Shown here: piece after piece, positions 9,652 to 18,677 of the stretch
How positions within the stretch are numbered: position 1 is the first letter of the stretch
Layout of the letters: every line of letters begins with the position of its first letter
Source of the DNA: Colwellia sp. PAMC 20917
Lineage (GTDB): Bacteria; Pseudomonadota; Gammaproteobacteria; Enterobacterales; Alteromonadaceae
Assembly: GCF_001767295.1 (NCBI RefSeq)
Contig: NZ_CP014944.1
Location: forward strand, 1,550,001 to 1,614,000
Direction of reading: 5' to 3'
DNA: 64,000 bases
Translations under genes and position numbers: made by a program
Notes under the pieces: generated by a model
The model's database searches: none
What the model saw: the letters and a program-made list of their open reading frames with translations, nothing else
Told to the model about the DNA's origin: nothing

Positions 9652-10053
9652 TTATTGCCCTGCTCCGGTGATGGCTTTTTTCAAGCCTTTAATCCTGCCA
9701 GTAAGAAATTGAATGCTGGCTTGATACTGCATTGAGTTTTCTAGATACAAGTTTCGTTCCACTTGTGCATCTACGGTATTACCATCGCCAGTATCTGGTT
9801 GATCGGGTGTTCTAAATTGCACACCATTATTGGTTGCAATGCGAACATCAAAATGCTTTTCGTGGGTTCGTGACATACCTGATTGTTGCTTTTGAGAGGC
9901 TTGCGCTAAGGCAGACTTAAAGTCCATGCCCTTGGCTTTATAGCCGGGTGTATCTGCATTAGCAATATTACTAGCAATAACTTCTGCACGTTTAGAACGA
10001 ACAGCAAGTGTTTGTGGGTGAATGCCAAGTGCTTTTTCAAAAGTGATAGCCAT
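9652..10053 (-). CDS. flgB: Proximal rod protein FlgB
   Basis: FlgB (133 residues) is the rod protein nearest the export gate. It has RSKRAEVIASNIANADTPGYKAKGMDF in its first third (characteristic ASNIANADTPGYKA) and a closing helix NSMQYQASIQFLTGRIKGLK. An AGGTAA-type ribosome-binding site precedes the start. A weak sigma-54-like site overlaps the last codons of cheR just upstream, so flgB may begin the B-C-D-E transcript or be read through from cheR. Confidence 0.97.
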   Translation of the reverse strand: MAITFEKALGIHPQTLAVRSKRAEVIASNIANADTPGYKAKGMDFKSALAQASQKQQSGMSRTHEKHFDVRIATNNGVQFRTPDQPDTGDGNTVDAQVERNLYLENSMQYQASIQFLTGRIKGLKKAITGAGQ

Positions 10054-10081
10054 AGTGTTACCTCCAAATCAATGAAGATAA

Positions 10082-10957
10082 CTATACAATTTCTATGCCA
10101 ATGGGGAGATTAGTGGGGGGATATGAAGTCTTTTTCTGGTAAATGATACCAGGATTACAGCGAACCATATCAAAGTTTTGGTTTAAACCCGTTAAGGATT
10201 CTGAGGCGCCAAGAAAGAGATAGCCGTTAGGATTTAGCACGCCTTCAATTTGAGATATTATTTGCTTTTTAATTTCTGGTGCGAAGTAAATCAATACGTT
10301 ACGGCAAAATACAATATCAAACTTACCCATTAAACTATAACTATTTAGGAGATTTAGTTGCCTAAAGCTAACCATTTTCTTAACCGAGTCTTTGACTTTT
10401 GACATACCTTTATCGCCATTTTCAAAAAACATTCTTTTGCGTTCGGCAGACAAACCTCGTGACAACGCTAAATTGTCATAATGGCCATACTTACAATGCT
10501 CAAGCATAGTATTGGAGATATCAGTGCCAATAATTTGAACACCCCCCGAAAACGCAGCAGGATGACTTTGCTTAAATTCTTGAACGGCCATCGCAATAGA
10601 ATAAGGTTCTTGACCTGAAGAACTTGCCGCTGACCAAATTTTCAAAGGCGTTCTTTTATTTTTAAACTCAGGAAGTAAGCGTTTTTTCAATAGTTCAAAG
10701 GGGTACTCATCGCGAAACCACAAGGTTTCATTTGTCGTCATGGCGTCGATAACAGCGGCGCGTAACTGCCTTTCAATTGGACTGAGAGTACGAGTGACTA
10801 AATCACCTAATGTGGTAACATCAAATTTTGCCATTAAAGGGGCTAAACGGCTTTTCACTAGGTATTGTTTATTTTCACCTAAGACGATGCCACATTGTTT
10901 CTCTAGGAAGACTCTAAACTGATGATAACTGCTATCATCAAGCTGTCGGATTGACAC
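10082..10957 (-). CDS. cheR: Chemotaxis protein methyltransferase CheR
   Basis: CheR methylates glutamates on chemoreceptors using S-adenosylmethionine. The 291 residues show an N-terminal helical domain (about 5-75) and the catalytic domain. Landmarks are TTNETLWFRDEYPFELL, the AdoMet-binding IWSAASSSGQEPYSIAM, the IIGTDIS strand and DIVFCRNVLIYF. It sits downstream of cheV with a 65-nt gap and 28 nt ahead of flgB. This cheV-cheR-flgB order is usual in Vibrio, Shewanella and relatives. Confidence 0.96.
   Translation of the reverse strand: MSIRQLDDSSYHQFRVFLEKQCGIVLGENKQYLVKSRLAPLMAKFDVTTLGDLVTRTLSPIERQLRAAVIDAMTTNETLWFRDEYPFELLKKRLLPEFKNKRTPLKIWSAASSSGQEPYSIAMAVQEFKQSHPAAFSGGVQIIGTDISNTMLEHCKYGHYDNLALSRGLSAERKRMFFENGDKGMSKVKDSVKKMVSFRQLNLLNSYSLMGKFDIVFCRNVLIYFAPEIKKQIISQIEGVLNPNGYLFLGASESLTGLNQNFDMVRCNPGIIYQKKTSYPPTNLPIGIEIV
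10084..10100 (-). promoter_or_regulatory. Possible sigma-54 promoter for flgB
   Basis: On the minus strand the site reads TGGCAT-AGAAA-TTGTAT. The -24 element is nearly ideal and the spacing is right, but the -12 element has GT instead of the invariant GC. Position favours it: it lies 31 nt upstream of flgB and inside the end of cheR. The mismatch argues against it, so this is a candidate only. Confidence 0.35.
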
Positions 10958-11022
10958 TTCGATATTCCGCCTTAAATTATTATTATCATTAATTAACGAT
11001 AGAATACGCTAAAAACAATGGG

Positions 11023-11970
11023 TTAATTAGCATTATTTGCTAGTTCATCTTTCTTTAACCATTTTTTTACTGCTGTGGCTAATTCATCAGGATGAAACTT
11101 TGGAATAAAATCTTCTGCACCGACTTTAGCAACCATCGCATTATTAAAAACACCACTTAGCGAAGTATGTAAAATAACTGGCATGGCTTTCAATCGGTCA
11201 TTATTTTTAATCTCAGCGGTTAAGGTGTAACCGTCCATTTCAGGCATTTCTATATCAGAAATAAGTAAAGCGACTTTTTCAGTAATTGATGTATTACACT
11301 CGGCTTCTATAGCCAGTAATTGATCTAAAGCGTCTTGGCCATTTTTAGCTAACAACATTGTTAAGCCTAAGGGTTCTAAAGCTCTTCTCACCTGATTTCG
11401 AGCTACGGTTGAATCATCCGCGATCATAATGACCCGTTCGCCAAGACTCACTCCGACACTCGCATCAACAACATCTTCACTGAGCTCTGTTGAAATAGGA
11501 CTAATTTCATTTAAAATTTTCTCTACATCTAAAATAGAGACCATTTTTTTGTCTATTTCTGTAACCGCCGTCAAATAGCTTGATTTACCAGCGCCTTCTG
11601 GAGGGGGCATGATATCTTTCCAGCTTAACGTAACTATTCTCTCAACACCGCCAACTAAAAAGCCCTGCACACTGCGATTATATTCAGCAATAATGACAAA
11701 GGAATTTTCATCTGGCACTATTTCTGGGCCACCTGTCGATTTGCTCAAATCGATCACTGAAATGGTTTGGCCACGAATATGGGCAACACCTTTAATAAAA
11801 GGGTCTTGTCCTGGCAGTAAGGTTAAGCGCGGACAAGGCATAACTTCACGTACTTTAAAAACATTAATACCAAAACGTTGTGGTCCGATTAAACGAAAAA
11901 GTAATAATTCAAGCCTATTCTGTCCAACCAACTGAGTGCGTTGATTTACTGAGTCTAAAATTCCTGCCAT
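11023..11970 (-). CDS. cheV: Chemotaxis coupling protein CheV (CheW-receiver fusion)
   Basis: CheV couples receptors to CheA and can be phosphorylated to adjust gain. The first ~160 residues form a CheW-like domain (RLELLLFRL, FGINVFKVREVM, GVAHIRGQTISVIDL). Residues about 185-310 form a receiver domain: VIMIADDSTVARNQV acidic pocket, LLISDIEMPEMDGYTL with the phospho-acceptor Asp, HTSLSG with the conserved Ser/Thr, and EDFIPKF with the conserved Lys. The gene diverges from flgA across 184 nt. Confidence 0.95.
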   Translation of the reverse strand: MAGILDSVNQRTQLVGQNRLELLLFRLIGPQRFGINVFKVREVMPCPRLTLLPGQDPFIKGVAHIRGQTISVIDLSKSTGGPEIVPDENSFVIIAEYNRSVQGFLVGGVERIVTLSWKDIMPPPEGAGKSSYLTAVTEIDKKMVSILDVEKILNEISPISTELSEDVVDASVGVSLGERVIMIADDSTVARNQVRRALEPLGLTMLLAKNGQDALDQLLAIEAECNTSITEKVALLISDIEMPEMDGYTLTAEIKNNDRLKAMPVILHTSLSGVFNNAMVAKVGAEDFIPKFHPDELATAVKKWLKKDELANNAN

Positions 11971-12032
11971 ACAAACCTCATTTTACTTAATTCACAAAAA
12001 GGCACACTTCTTGATTGTGCTTACAGATACAT

Positions 12033-12046
12033 ATTGAACGTTCAAT
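12033..12046. promoter_or_regulatory. 14-bp palindrome between cheV and flgA
   Basis: ATTGAACGTTCAAT is a perfect palindrome in the middle of the divergent cheV-flgA spacer. It could be an operator for a dimeric regulator acting on either gene. I cannot assign the regulator, and a chance palindrome in AT-rich DNA cannot be excluded. Confidence 0.3.
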
Positions 12047-12154
12047 TTTTTGACGTTTAGTGCGTATTCGTCTGCTTTTAATTATTGTTAAACTTATACA
12101 TAAATTAAGCATAGACGAGTATTTTAATTTCCCTAGCAAATAGTTGACAAATTT

Positions 12155-12847
12155 ATGAGCATATTCAAGATATTTATCATTCTTTCGCTAATCTCAGCGC
12201 TTTTTTCAAATATAGCCTTTGCCCAAACGATGGACAGACAGCAACTTCAAGATTTTGTTACCCAATTTATAAAAAATAACACGCCATTGCCAAAGCAAGG
12301 AAAGATAAACGTTTCAGTCTCTACTTTAGATCCCAGAATTATTATTAAACCTTGTTTAACACCTTTAATCGCAAATATACCTGAAAATCATAATGGTAGA
12401 AACGTAAATGTTAAAATAAATTGCGACGACCCATCGTCTTGGTATCTTTATATTCCTGCAAAAATTCAAGTGGTCATACCGGTAGTTGTTGCAAAAAGTA
12501 TCATAAGTAAGGGCAGTAGAATTGATAGTTCAAATGTAACTATTGAATATCGTGATAAATATAGAATTCGTGGTGAGAGCTTAGATGATACCAGAATCGT
12601 CATTGGTACCCGAGCTAAAAGGAAGTTAAGGGCGGGTGTCATTCTAACTAAAAAGAATATTTGTTTTGTTTGCAAAGGCAGCCATGTCACGCTTATTGCT
12701 CAATCGAATACGTTGACAATAAAAACCTCCGGCATAGCCCTTGAAGATGGTGGGCTTGGCGAGCAAATAGCGGTTGAAAATGAAGGCAGTGGTAGAACGG
12801 TAACAGGGCGAGTATCGGCTATCAACGAAGTGATAATTAATTTATAA
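12155..12847 (+). CDS. flgA: P-ring assembly chaperone FlgA
   Basis: FlgA helps FlgI assemble the periplasmic P ring. The 230-residue product starts with a Sec signal peptide (MSIFKIFIILSLISALFSNIAFA, cleavage before QTMDR). It has the N-terminal helical part and a C-terminal SAF-like domain (VVAKSIISKGSRIDSSNV, GTRAKRKLRAGVILTKKNI). The last residues (NEGSGRTVTGRVSAINEVIINL) are typical of the family. Two Cys pairs are present. It is transcribed away from cheV and is followed 75 nt later by flgM, which has its own promoter. Confidence 0.93.
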   Translation: MSIFKIFIILSLISALFSNIAFAQTMDRQQLQDFVTQFIKNNTPLPKQGKINVSVSTLDPRIIIKPCLTPLIANIPENHNGRNVNVKINCDDPSSWYLYIPAKIQVVIPVVVAKSIISKGSRIDSSNVTIEYRDKYRIRGESLDDTRIVIGTRAKRKLRAGVILTKKNICFVCKGSHVTLIAQSNTLTIKTSGIALEDGGLGEQIAVENEGSGRTVTGRVSAINEVIINL

Positions 12848-12853
12848 TAATGG

Positions 12854-12880
12854 TTAAGTTATTAGGCTGCTTGCCGATAA
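12854..12880 (+). promoter_or_regulatory. Sigma-28 (FliA) promoter for flgM
   Basis: The -10 element at 12873-12880 is GCCGATAA, an exact match to the FliA consensus. Eleven bases upstream, 12854-12861 reads TTAAGTTA against the consensus TAAAGTTT. The site is 41 nt before the flgM ATG. This would place flgM-flgN in the late class, letting the anti-sigma factor gene respond to its own target. Confidence 0.82.
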
Positions 12881-12921
12881 CAAGATAGTGAATATCAACC
12901 CGTTATCTATAGGATAGTATT

Positions 12922-13236
12922 ATGGCTATAAATATCAATAACTTGTCAAATAACAGTCAGGTAAAGCAAAAGCTTGATCAACAAGTACAAGTCAAACAGC
13001 AAGCCACACAAAATGCAGCAAGTAGTGAACAAGGAAGATCTGTAGGTAAAGATTCAGTCTCTTTAACACCACAAGCTCAACAGTTAAATGAGTTACAAAA
13101 GAAAGCGAATGACGCACCAGCAGTTGATCAGAAAAAAATCGATCAACTTAAAAAAGCCATTGCAAATGGTGAGTATAAAGTTGATCCTGAAAAGCTTGCT
13201 GCCAGTATAGCAAATTTCGAATTTAAACTAGGTTAA
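12922..13236 (+). CDS. flgM: Anti-sigma-28 factor FlgM
   Basis: FlgM holds sigma-28 inactive until it is exported through the finished hook. It has 104 residues and is largely polar and probably disordered in the first half. The sigma-binding half has KDSVSLTPQAQQLNELQ and IDQLKKAIANGEYKVDPEKLAASI, the family signature. AGGA lies upstream of the ATG. A sigma-28 promoter precedes it and flgN follows 37 nt later. Confidence 0.93.
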   Translation: MAININNLSNNSQVKQKLDQQVQVKQQATQNAASSEQGRSVGKDSVSLTPQAQQLNELQKKANDAPAVDQKKIDQLKKAIANGEYKVDPEKLAASIANFEFKLG

Positions 13237-13273
13237 CAGTTTACTGTTAACCTAATCACAGGAGTTACACCTG

Positions 13274-13702
13274 ATGACAGCGTTAGCAGCAGAGCAATTA
13301 ATTGCTCAACAGTTACATAACCTACAGCAGCTTGAAGAGCTGCTCAGCGTTGAAAAAGAAGTCTTACAAAAACAAAGCCCACAAGCATTAACTGCCGTTA
13401 CCGAGCAAAAAGAAGCTTTGCTAAAAGACATACAGCAACTTGATGAACAAAACGCTCAAAATATAATTTTGAAAAACGAAGTGAAATCAGGTATTCATCA
13501 GCAAGAGATTGCTGAAATTGAAGCTATTTTACTGCGTTGTAAAGACAAAAATCAGGTTAACGGTCAAATAATACAGCAATCTTCACTTGCCGCCGAACGC
13601 ATGAAAAACTCCTTACTTGAGAATCATAACCGCTCATCAATGACCTACAATAGTAAGGGAAAGAAAAGTGGTGGCCTTAGTAGTTTAGGCATTAAAGCTT
13701 AG
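13274..13702 (+). CDS. flgN: FlgN-type export chaperone for FlgK/FlgL
   Basis: The gene encodes 142 residues, almost wholly helical and rich in Gln, Glu and Leu, with a typical FlgN pattern (LEELLSVEKEVLQKQSPQAL near the N-terminus, LLKDIQQLDEQN further on). FlgN binds the C-termini of FlgK and FlgL before export. AGGAG precedes the ATG. Sequence conservation in this family is low, so the call leans on size, helical pattern and position directly after flgM. A terminator follows. Confidence 0.88.
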   Translation: MTALAAEQLIAQQLHNLQQLEELLSVEKEVLQKQSPQALTAVTEQKEALLKDIQQLDEQNAQNIILKNEVKSGIHQQEIAEIEAILLRCKDKNQVNGQIIQQSSLAAERMKNSLLENHNRSSMTYNSKGKKSGGLSSLGIKA

Positions 13703-13728
13703 TAAAAATAACACGCTAATTAACAACA

Positions 13729-13764
13729 AAAAGCCTCAACTTAACAATAAGCTGAGGCTTTTTT
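13729..13764 (+). terminator. Terminator after flgN
   Basis: The arms AAAAGCCTCA (13729-13738) and TGAGGCTTTT (13753-13762) are exact inverse complements, with a 14-nt loop and a run of T at 13759-13764. It ends the flgM-flgN transcript. A second hairpin with a bulged 13-bp stem (13809-13848) lies nearer the convergent gene. It lacks a T-run. Confidence 0.85.
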
Positions 13765-13885
13765 ACAGAAAAAACTAAAACGACTTTATTAAACCAGTTT
13801 ATCTTGGCCGCTCAGCTTATCCTTGGTAACTCGTAAGATAGCTGAGCGTAAACTTGTCATTTAATGATGAGTAAGCTAAGTAAGC

Positions 13886-15682
13886 CTAACCAAATAGTTT
13901 CCCTAGTTTTTCTTTTGCTTTGTCTTTGAGCTTATCTTTTTGTTTATCTTCAAACTCTTTCTTTTTCACTGCGACGATATCTGAGTTAATCAGCTCATCT
14001 AATGCTTTATCACTATCTCCGATGAGTGCTTCAACATCCATTAGAGACTCTGCTTCCTTATTACTTCCCCCTAAAGCTTGAGTAAGCTTAGTGTTTAACC
14101 CTGCTTTAATGTCAGATTTGAAGCTTATTAATTTAGTTGATACCTGCTGCACCATTGAATCTTTTAATTGGTTATCAAGTGGTGATGAGATAGATACCGT
14201 CGGAGCCGTTATTTTACCTTTTGCAGTTATGGTTAACGCCAACGACTTAAGAGACTGAACTGTGTCAATAAAGAGTGTACTTAACTTCGAAGTGCCAGCA
14301 CCACTATATTGAGTGTTAGCCAGGTTAAGTTTATTTTCACTGTCAATTTGGTCATCAATGAATGAAAAAGCCCCCTTACCTGATAATAAGCCACTGTTAA
14401 GATCTAAAGTAAAAGCACTTGATTTTTGTAGTGAAACATCTTTTAAGTTAACGTCGGCAAGTTGCCACTGCCCCTTACCTGCTAAAACATCTTGCTTATC
14501 TAGTGAGAAAGCTAACGCTAAGGTTAATTTCCCCGAGCCCTGTACATTGTCACTTTTAACATTAATAACACTGTTATTACCTCGTACCCAGTGCTGATGT
14601 GTCAATTCTTTGCCGCTAATTGCAAATTCACCTTGTGGCAATATTAAAGAAAAATTTGCTTGTTCGATAAGTACGTCGGGCAAAGGTGTTTCATCATTAA
14701 ACTGCACATAACGACCTTGATCGCTTGCTACTGGTGCTTCTTTGTCGACTTTTGAAGATTTAATTAGCGGTGCTATATTTCGATAAACAGTATCAGCATA
14801 ACCAAAGTATTCTCTTGCTTGCTCACCAAACAACAAGTGAGCAAAATCAGCACCATCGACACTGTCAAGTTGGTACTTGCTCTCAATGTTTTTCCAATCG
14901 GCGCTTGGCGCATCTTTTAAAGCTTTAGTTTGTTCGCTTAATAATGTTTTTGAAGCGCTAACTTGCTGCTTTGCCTTGTTCATGACCACTTGGTCAGCTT
15001 CGAACTTCGTTTTTAGCGCAGTAAAATCTTTATTAAGCTTTTCAAGATCGGCTAAACTTTCTATCTTAATATTAGCGAGTTGCTCTACTTGCTTTTTATA
15101 GTCTGCTAACGCGTCTTTAGTCGGCAGTGTTTCATAAGCAGCTTGCAGCTTTTTCTTTTCGATTTGATAACTTTGCTCTAAAGCTTTGCCACGCTTGACT
15201 GTTAGCAAATCACTATTATTGAGTAAATCTTCAGCTTTAGGTAGGCTAACATCAAGGTTAGGTAACATTGAATCACCTACGCCGTCACTGCCATTTTCAG
15301 TATCGTCACCAAGTCTATAGACTTCTCCTACAGACTGCCTAGGCTGATCGATTCTTAATTCAGCAACGTTTAACTCGCTAATATATAACTTACCAAATAA
15401 ATATTGCCAAACATCAACACCGGCTGAGGCTTGTGAAAAACTCACCAAATTATGGCTAGGTTTTTCAGGATCGGTTGCTTGGAAACCTTCAATACTCAGT
15501 GTTAAGGGTAAATAATTAATTTCAACTTCATTAACATTAACTTCAGCACCTAGATACCATTCACCTGATTTTTCTATACCTTTCTTAACTAAAGCGTCGG
15601 CAAATAAATAAATAAAAGCGATCATTAATCCCATGACCACAAAAAAACCGACTAGCCCTTTCCAACGAATAAAACGACTCAT
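13886..15682 (-). CDS. TIGR03545-family membrane-anchored protein
   Basis: This is a 598-residue protein with one N-terminal membrane segment (about residues 9-31) and a large periplasmic part. Residues about 165-275 are a Lys/Glu/Gln-rich coiled-coil region. Later residues have AsmA-like repeats (ANFSLILPQGEFAISGKELT, GKLTLALAFSLD), and the C-terminal tail is very basic and acidic (KKEFEDKQKDKLKDKAKEKLGKLFG). It matches what I know as family TIGR03545, usually encoded with TIGR03546 as here. The start overlaps the stop of the upstream gene (TAATG), so translation is coupled. AsmA-like relatives act in envelope lipid homeostasis; a role here is inference. Confidence 0.8.
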   Translation of the reverse strand: MSRFIRWKGLVGFFVVMGLMIAFIYLFADALVKKGIEKSGEWYLGAEVNVNEVEINYLPLTLSIEGFQATDPEKPSHNLVSFSQASAGVDVWQYLFGKLYISELNVAELRIDQPRQSVGEVYRLGDDTENGSDGVGDSMLPNLDVSLPKAEDLLNNSDLLTVKRGKALEQSYQIEKKKLQAAYETLPTKDALADYKKQVEQLANIKIESLADLEKLNKDFTALKTKFEADQVVMNKAKQQVSASKTLLSEQTKALKDAPSADWKNIESKYQLDSVDGADFAHLLFGEQAREYFGYADTVYRNIAPLIKSSKVDKEAPVASDQGRYVQFNDETPLPDVLIEQANFSLILPQGEFAISGKELTHQHWVRGNNSVINVKSDNVQGSGKLTLALAFSLDKQDVLAGKGQWQLADVNLKDVSLQKSSAFTLDLNSGLLSGKGAFSFIDDQIDSENKLNLANTQYSGAGTSKLSTLFIDTVQSLKSLALTITAKGKITAPTVSISSPLDNQLKDSMVQQVSTKLISFKSDIKAGLNTKLTQALGGSNKEAESLMDVEALIGDSDKALDELINSDIVAVKKKEFEDKQKDKLKDKAKEKLGKLFG

Positions 15683-16200
15683 TACAACTCTCCTTGGCCA
15701 GAAACGTGGCTATAAATACGGTAGAACTTTGATGCTTTTAATGCCTTAACAATACGGAACTTCTCAAAGAAGGCTTTAATATGTAGTCGATACTTTTCAA
15801 TTAAAAAATTACTTAGATAATATAACGGCACCGCTAATAAACAGCCAAGCACCAAAGCACCCAAGGTATAAGTATGGTGAAGATGGCCTAGTTTAAATAA
15901 CGAAGACTGATATAAAGCATCAAATAAAGGGTGTAATGACTTTGCTGTTAGTAATGACTCACCAACAGTAACGATCAATGATGATAACAAATAACTTAAC
16001 CCTTTAAAGAATCCCCAAGCGACTATAAAGCCACCGATATTGACTCTTAAAAATAAAACCACGAATATAAAAGCAATATTATGCAAGGTAAGCAGTGGCG
16101 ATAGTCCAACAATAAAACCTAACGCTATGGCCAATGATATTTGCCGAGTAGAGCTTTCTGAGTTCAGTGCATTGAACAGTTTAGCGAGTAATGTAAGCAT
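15682..16200 (-). CDS. TIGR03546-family inner-membrane protein
   Basis: The 172-residue protein has several hydrophobic segments (QISLAIALGFIVGLSPLLTL, IAFIFVVLFLRVNIGGFIVAW, TLGALVLGCLLAVPLYYLSN). A GLSPLLTLHN motif recalls DUF2062-type proteins. A basic cytoplasmic tail follows. It is the first gene of a two-gene unit with the TIGR03545 protein, joined by a one-base overlap. The function is unknown to me; the fixed pairing suggests a complex of a polytopic partner and a long periplasmic partner. Confidence 0.78.
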   Translation of the reverse strand: MLTLLAKLFNALNSESSTRQISLAIALGFIVGLSPLLTLHNIAFIFVVLFLRVNIGGFIVAWGFFKGLSYLLSSLIVTVGESLLTAKSLHPLFDALYQSSLFKLGHLHHTYTLGALVLGCLLAVPLYYLSNFLIEKYRLHIKAFFEKFRIVKALKASKFYRIYSHVSGQGEL

Positions 16201-16306
16201 TCCTTTTCCTTTTTTGTGTTCTCTTGCTATGTATTTACCACTTAAAGCTTAGTGGGTTAAGTATAACTGAGTAAATAAACTAAAGCAGGCTTATGCATTA
16301 GCGCTA

Positions 16307-17083
16307 CTATTGCGTTTCTTTACGGGTATAAACAAAATCATTACCTTGACTCATTTCTTCACTATATTGATAGCCAGCAACATCAAAAGATTTAAGTTGT
16401 TCAACCTCTGTTAAGCGATGTTCAATGATATAACGCGCCATTAAACCTCGTGCTTTTTTGGCAAAGAAACTGATCATTTTAAATTGACCATTTTTCCAAT
16501 CTTTAAATGCCGGAGTAATTATTTCACCTTGAAGCTTTTTTTTATTTACTGATTTAAAGTATTCATTAGAGGCAAGGTTAATTAACACTTTATCACCCTG
16601 CTGGGCCAAGGCTTCATTGACATGGTCAGTAATAATGTCTCCCCAAAACTGATACAAGTTGCTGCCACGATCATTCGCTAACCTTGAACCCATTTCTAAG
16701 CGGTAGGCTTGCATTAAATCAAGAGGTTTGAGTAAACCGTATAATCCTGACAAAATTCTCATGTGTTTTTGTGCGAAATCAAAATCATCTTCATTAAATG
16801 TTTTGGCGTCTAATCCGGTATAAACATCACCATTAAACGCTAATACCGCTGGGCGAGCATTATCAACAGTAAAAGGCATTGACCATTCACCAAATCGAGC
16901 AGCGTTTAACCCAGCAAGTTTATCACTAATGCCCATTAAGCTTGATATCTCTGCAGGTGTTAATTTTTGGCAATGGTCAATTAAATCTTTACTGTGTGCT
17001 AAAAGCTCAGGTTGAGAAAATTTATTAGTGGGTAATGGTGACTCAAAGTCTAAGTTTTTAGCTGGAGAAACAACAAGTAGCAT
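16307..17083 (-). CDS. yaaA: Peroxide stress protein YaaA
   Basis: YaaA (DUF328) lowers free iron and limits DNA damage during hydrogen peroxide stress. The 258-residue protein has the full family length. It has the start [19 protein letters not shown], the motifs [30 protein letters not shown] and YRLEMGSRL, and the late [16 protein letters not shown]. It stands alone, reading away from talB. Confidence 0.95.
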   Translation of the reverse strand: MLLVVSPAKNLDFESPLPTNKFSQPELLAHSKDLIDHCQKLTPAEISSLMGISDKLAGLNAARFGEWSMPFTVDNARPAVLAFNGDVYTGLDAKTFNEDDFDFAQKHMRILSGLYGLLKPLDLMQAYRLEMGSRLANDRGSNLYQFWGDIITDHVNEALAQQGDKVLINLASNEYFKSVNKKKLQGEIITPAFKDWKNGQFKMISFFAKKARGLMARYIIEHRLTEVEQLKSFDVAGYQYSEEMSQGNDFVYTRKETQ

Positions 17084-17330
17084 AACGGTCCCGTTTAATA
17101 CAATATCAAAATATATAACCCATATAATACAATAAATCCGCTAAACATGAAGATAAATGATAAGCCAATTACCGTCATAGTTAAAAAAATGTCGAACATA
17201 CTTGCTATATATTGAAAATTTGTTACAAATATAGTCATATTAGGCATTACATCAAAGGTTTATCACTTTTTCAGCCATTTATGTTGTAATAATTCTCCAA
17301 TTTTAAGTTTTTCGTAAAAAGGTAAAGGAC

Positions 17331-18284
17331 ATGACTAACCAGCTTTCTCAATTAAAAAAAATGACTACAGTAGTTGCTGACACCGGCGATATTGAAGCAA
17401 TCGCAAATTTTCAACCACAAGATGCAACCACAAACCCATCGCTATTATTAAAAGCAGCATCACTTGAAGGTTATCAACATTTACTTACCGAAGCGGTAAC
17501 ATGGGCAAAAGTACAGTCATCAAATACAGAACAACAAGTTATTGATGCCGCTGATAAACTATCAGTATTAATTGGCTTAGAAATTTTAAAAACAGTACCC
17601 GGTCGTATTTCAACAGAAGTAGATTCACGTTTATCTTTTGATACACAAGCTTCAATTGCCAAAGCGCATAAGCTTATGGCGATGTATAAAGAAGCAGGTA
17701 TTAATAACGATCGTATCCTTATTAAACTGGCATCAACTTGGGAAGGTATTAAAGCGGCAGAGCAACTAGAGAAGGTTGGCATTAACTGTAACCTAACTTT
17801 ATTGTTTAGTTTTGCTCAAGCACAAGCTTGTGCCGAATCAGGGGTTTACTTAATCTCACCTTTTGTTGGCCGGATCTTAGATTGGTACAAAAAGGATAGC
17901 GGCAAAAGTGAATACGCAGCGGATGAAGACCCTGGTGTGATCTCGGTAACTAGCATTTATAACTATTACAAAGGTAAAGATTATAAAACGGTGGTGATGG
18001 GAGCAAGTTTTAGAAACATAGATGAGATACGTCAACTTGCCGGATGTGATCGTTTAACGATAAGTCCAAACCTATTAGACGCACTATCAAAGTGTAATGA
18101 CCCGCTTGAGCAAAAATTATTTAGTGAGCAACCCAAATTAGCCGCTCAAGAAAAATTATCAGAAAGTAGCTATCGTTGGGCAATGAATGAAGATGCTATG
18201 GCCACAGAAAAACTGGCTGAAGGGATCAGAAATTTTACCCTTGACCAGATAAAATTAGAAAAACAGCTTGCTGAGTTACTTTAA
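17331..18284 (+). CDS. talB: Transaldolase
   Basis: Transaldolase moves a dihydroxyacetone unit between sugar phosphates in the pentose phosphate pathway, in the cytosol. The 317 residues match the TalA/TalB class: [13 protein letters not shown] near the N-terminus with the catalytic Asp environment, VDSRLSFDT, the Schiff-base Lys in [25 protein letters not shown] and [21 protein letters not shown] precedes the ATG. The 247-nt spacer from yaaA holds its promoter, though I see no confident -35/-10 pair. No transketolase gene is adjacent. Confidence 0.97.
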   Translation: MTNQLSQLKKMTTVVADTGDIEAIANFQPQDATTNPSLLLKAASLEGYQHLLTEAVTWAKVQSSNTEQQVIDAADKLSVLIGLEILKTVPGRISTEVDSRLSFDTQASIAKAHKLMAMYKEAGINNDRILIKLASTWEGIKAAEQLEKVGINCNLTLLFSFAQAQACAESGVYLISPFVGRILDWYKKDSGKSEYAADEDPGVISVTSIYNYYKGKDYKTVVMGASFRNIDEIRQLAGCDRLTISPNLLDALSKCNDPLEQKLFSEQPKLAAQEKLSESSYRWAMNEDAMATEKLAEGIRNFTLDQIKLEKQLAELL

Positions 18285-18432
18285 TAGCTATTTTTCATAC
18301 GGTTAGTTTAAAATAAAGCCTAAAAAGAGTTACTTTATCACCAAGTATTATCGGAGTTTATTGCTTTAATTATTTGCTTATCATCTTGAATGTGTTATTA
18401 AAAAGGTGCTGTTAAATAAAAAGGAGTGTTCT

Positions 18433-18606
18433 ATGGATAAACTTGAACAAGTAATGGGCTCGTTTGGTAAAAGACCTAAGTCCTCAGAAAGCACTAATAA
18501 GAAAAGAAAATGGCGTGAAATAGAACTTATAAAAGAAAGATTCCAATTAGAAAAAGAGCTAAAAGCCTACGAAGACTCGTTAGAATTTATGCTGGAAGAT
18601 TTCTAG
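18433..18606 (+). CDS. DUF3545-like small protein
   Basis: This is a 57-residue highly charged protein. The ATG at 18433 is chosen because AAGGAG lies 6 nt before it; an earlier in-frame codon has no such site. The core KKRKWREIELIKERFQLEKEL resembles the small DUF3545 proteins of Vibrio and Shewanella. It is predicted to be helical and cytosolic, with a basic first half and an acidic end (YEDSLEFMLEDF). No function is known to me. A terminator follows. Confidence 0.65.
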   Translation: MDKLEQVMGSFGKRPKSSESTNKKRKWREIELIKERFQLEKELKAYEDSLEFMLEDF

Positions 18607-18620
18607 TTTTATTTCAAATG

Positions 18621-18650
18621 AAAAAACCCAGTTTTTAACTGGGTTTTTTA
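18621..18650. terminator. Bidirectional terminator
   Basis: Thirteen-nt arms (18621-18633 and 18637-18649) pair perfectly as AAAAAACCCAGTT and AACTGGGTTTTTT. T-runs on both strands would serve the DUF3545 gene and the convergent efflux operon. Confidence 0.85.
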
Positions 18651-18677
18651 TTGCTTGAAATACCATAAATGTAAAAG

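Noticed and set aside
12000..12014. AGGCAC-N5-TTGAT site before flgA as a sigma-54 promoter
   Set aside because: The invariant GC of the -12 element is missing and the site is about 140 nt from the gene.
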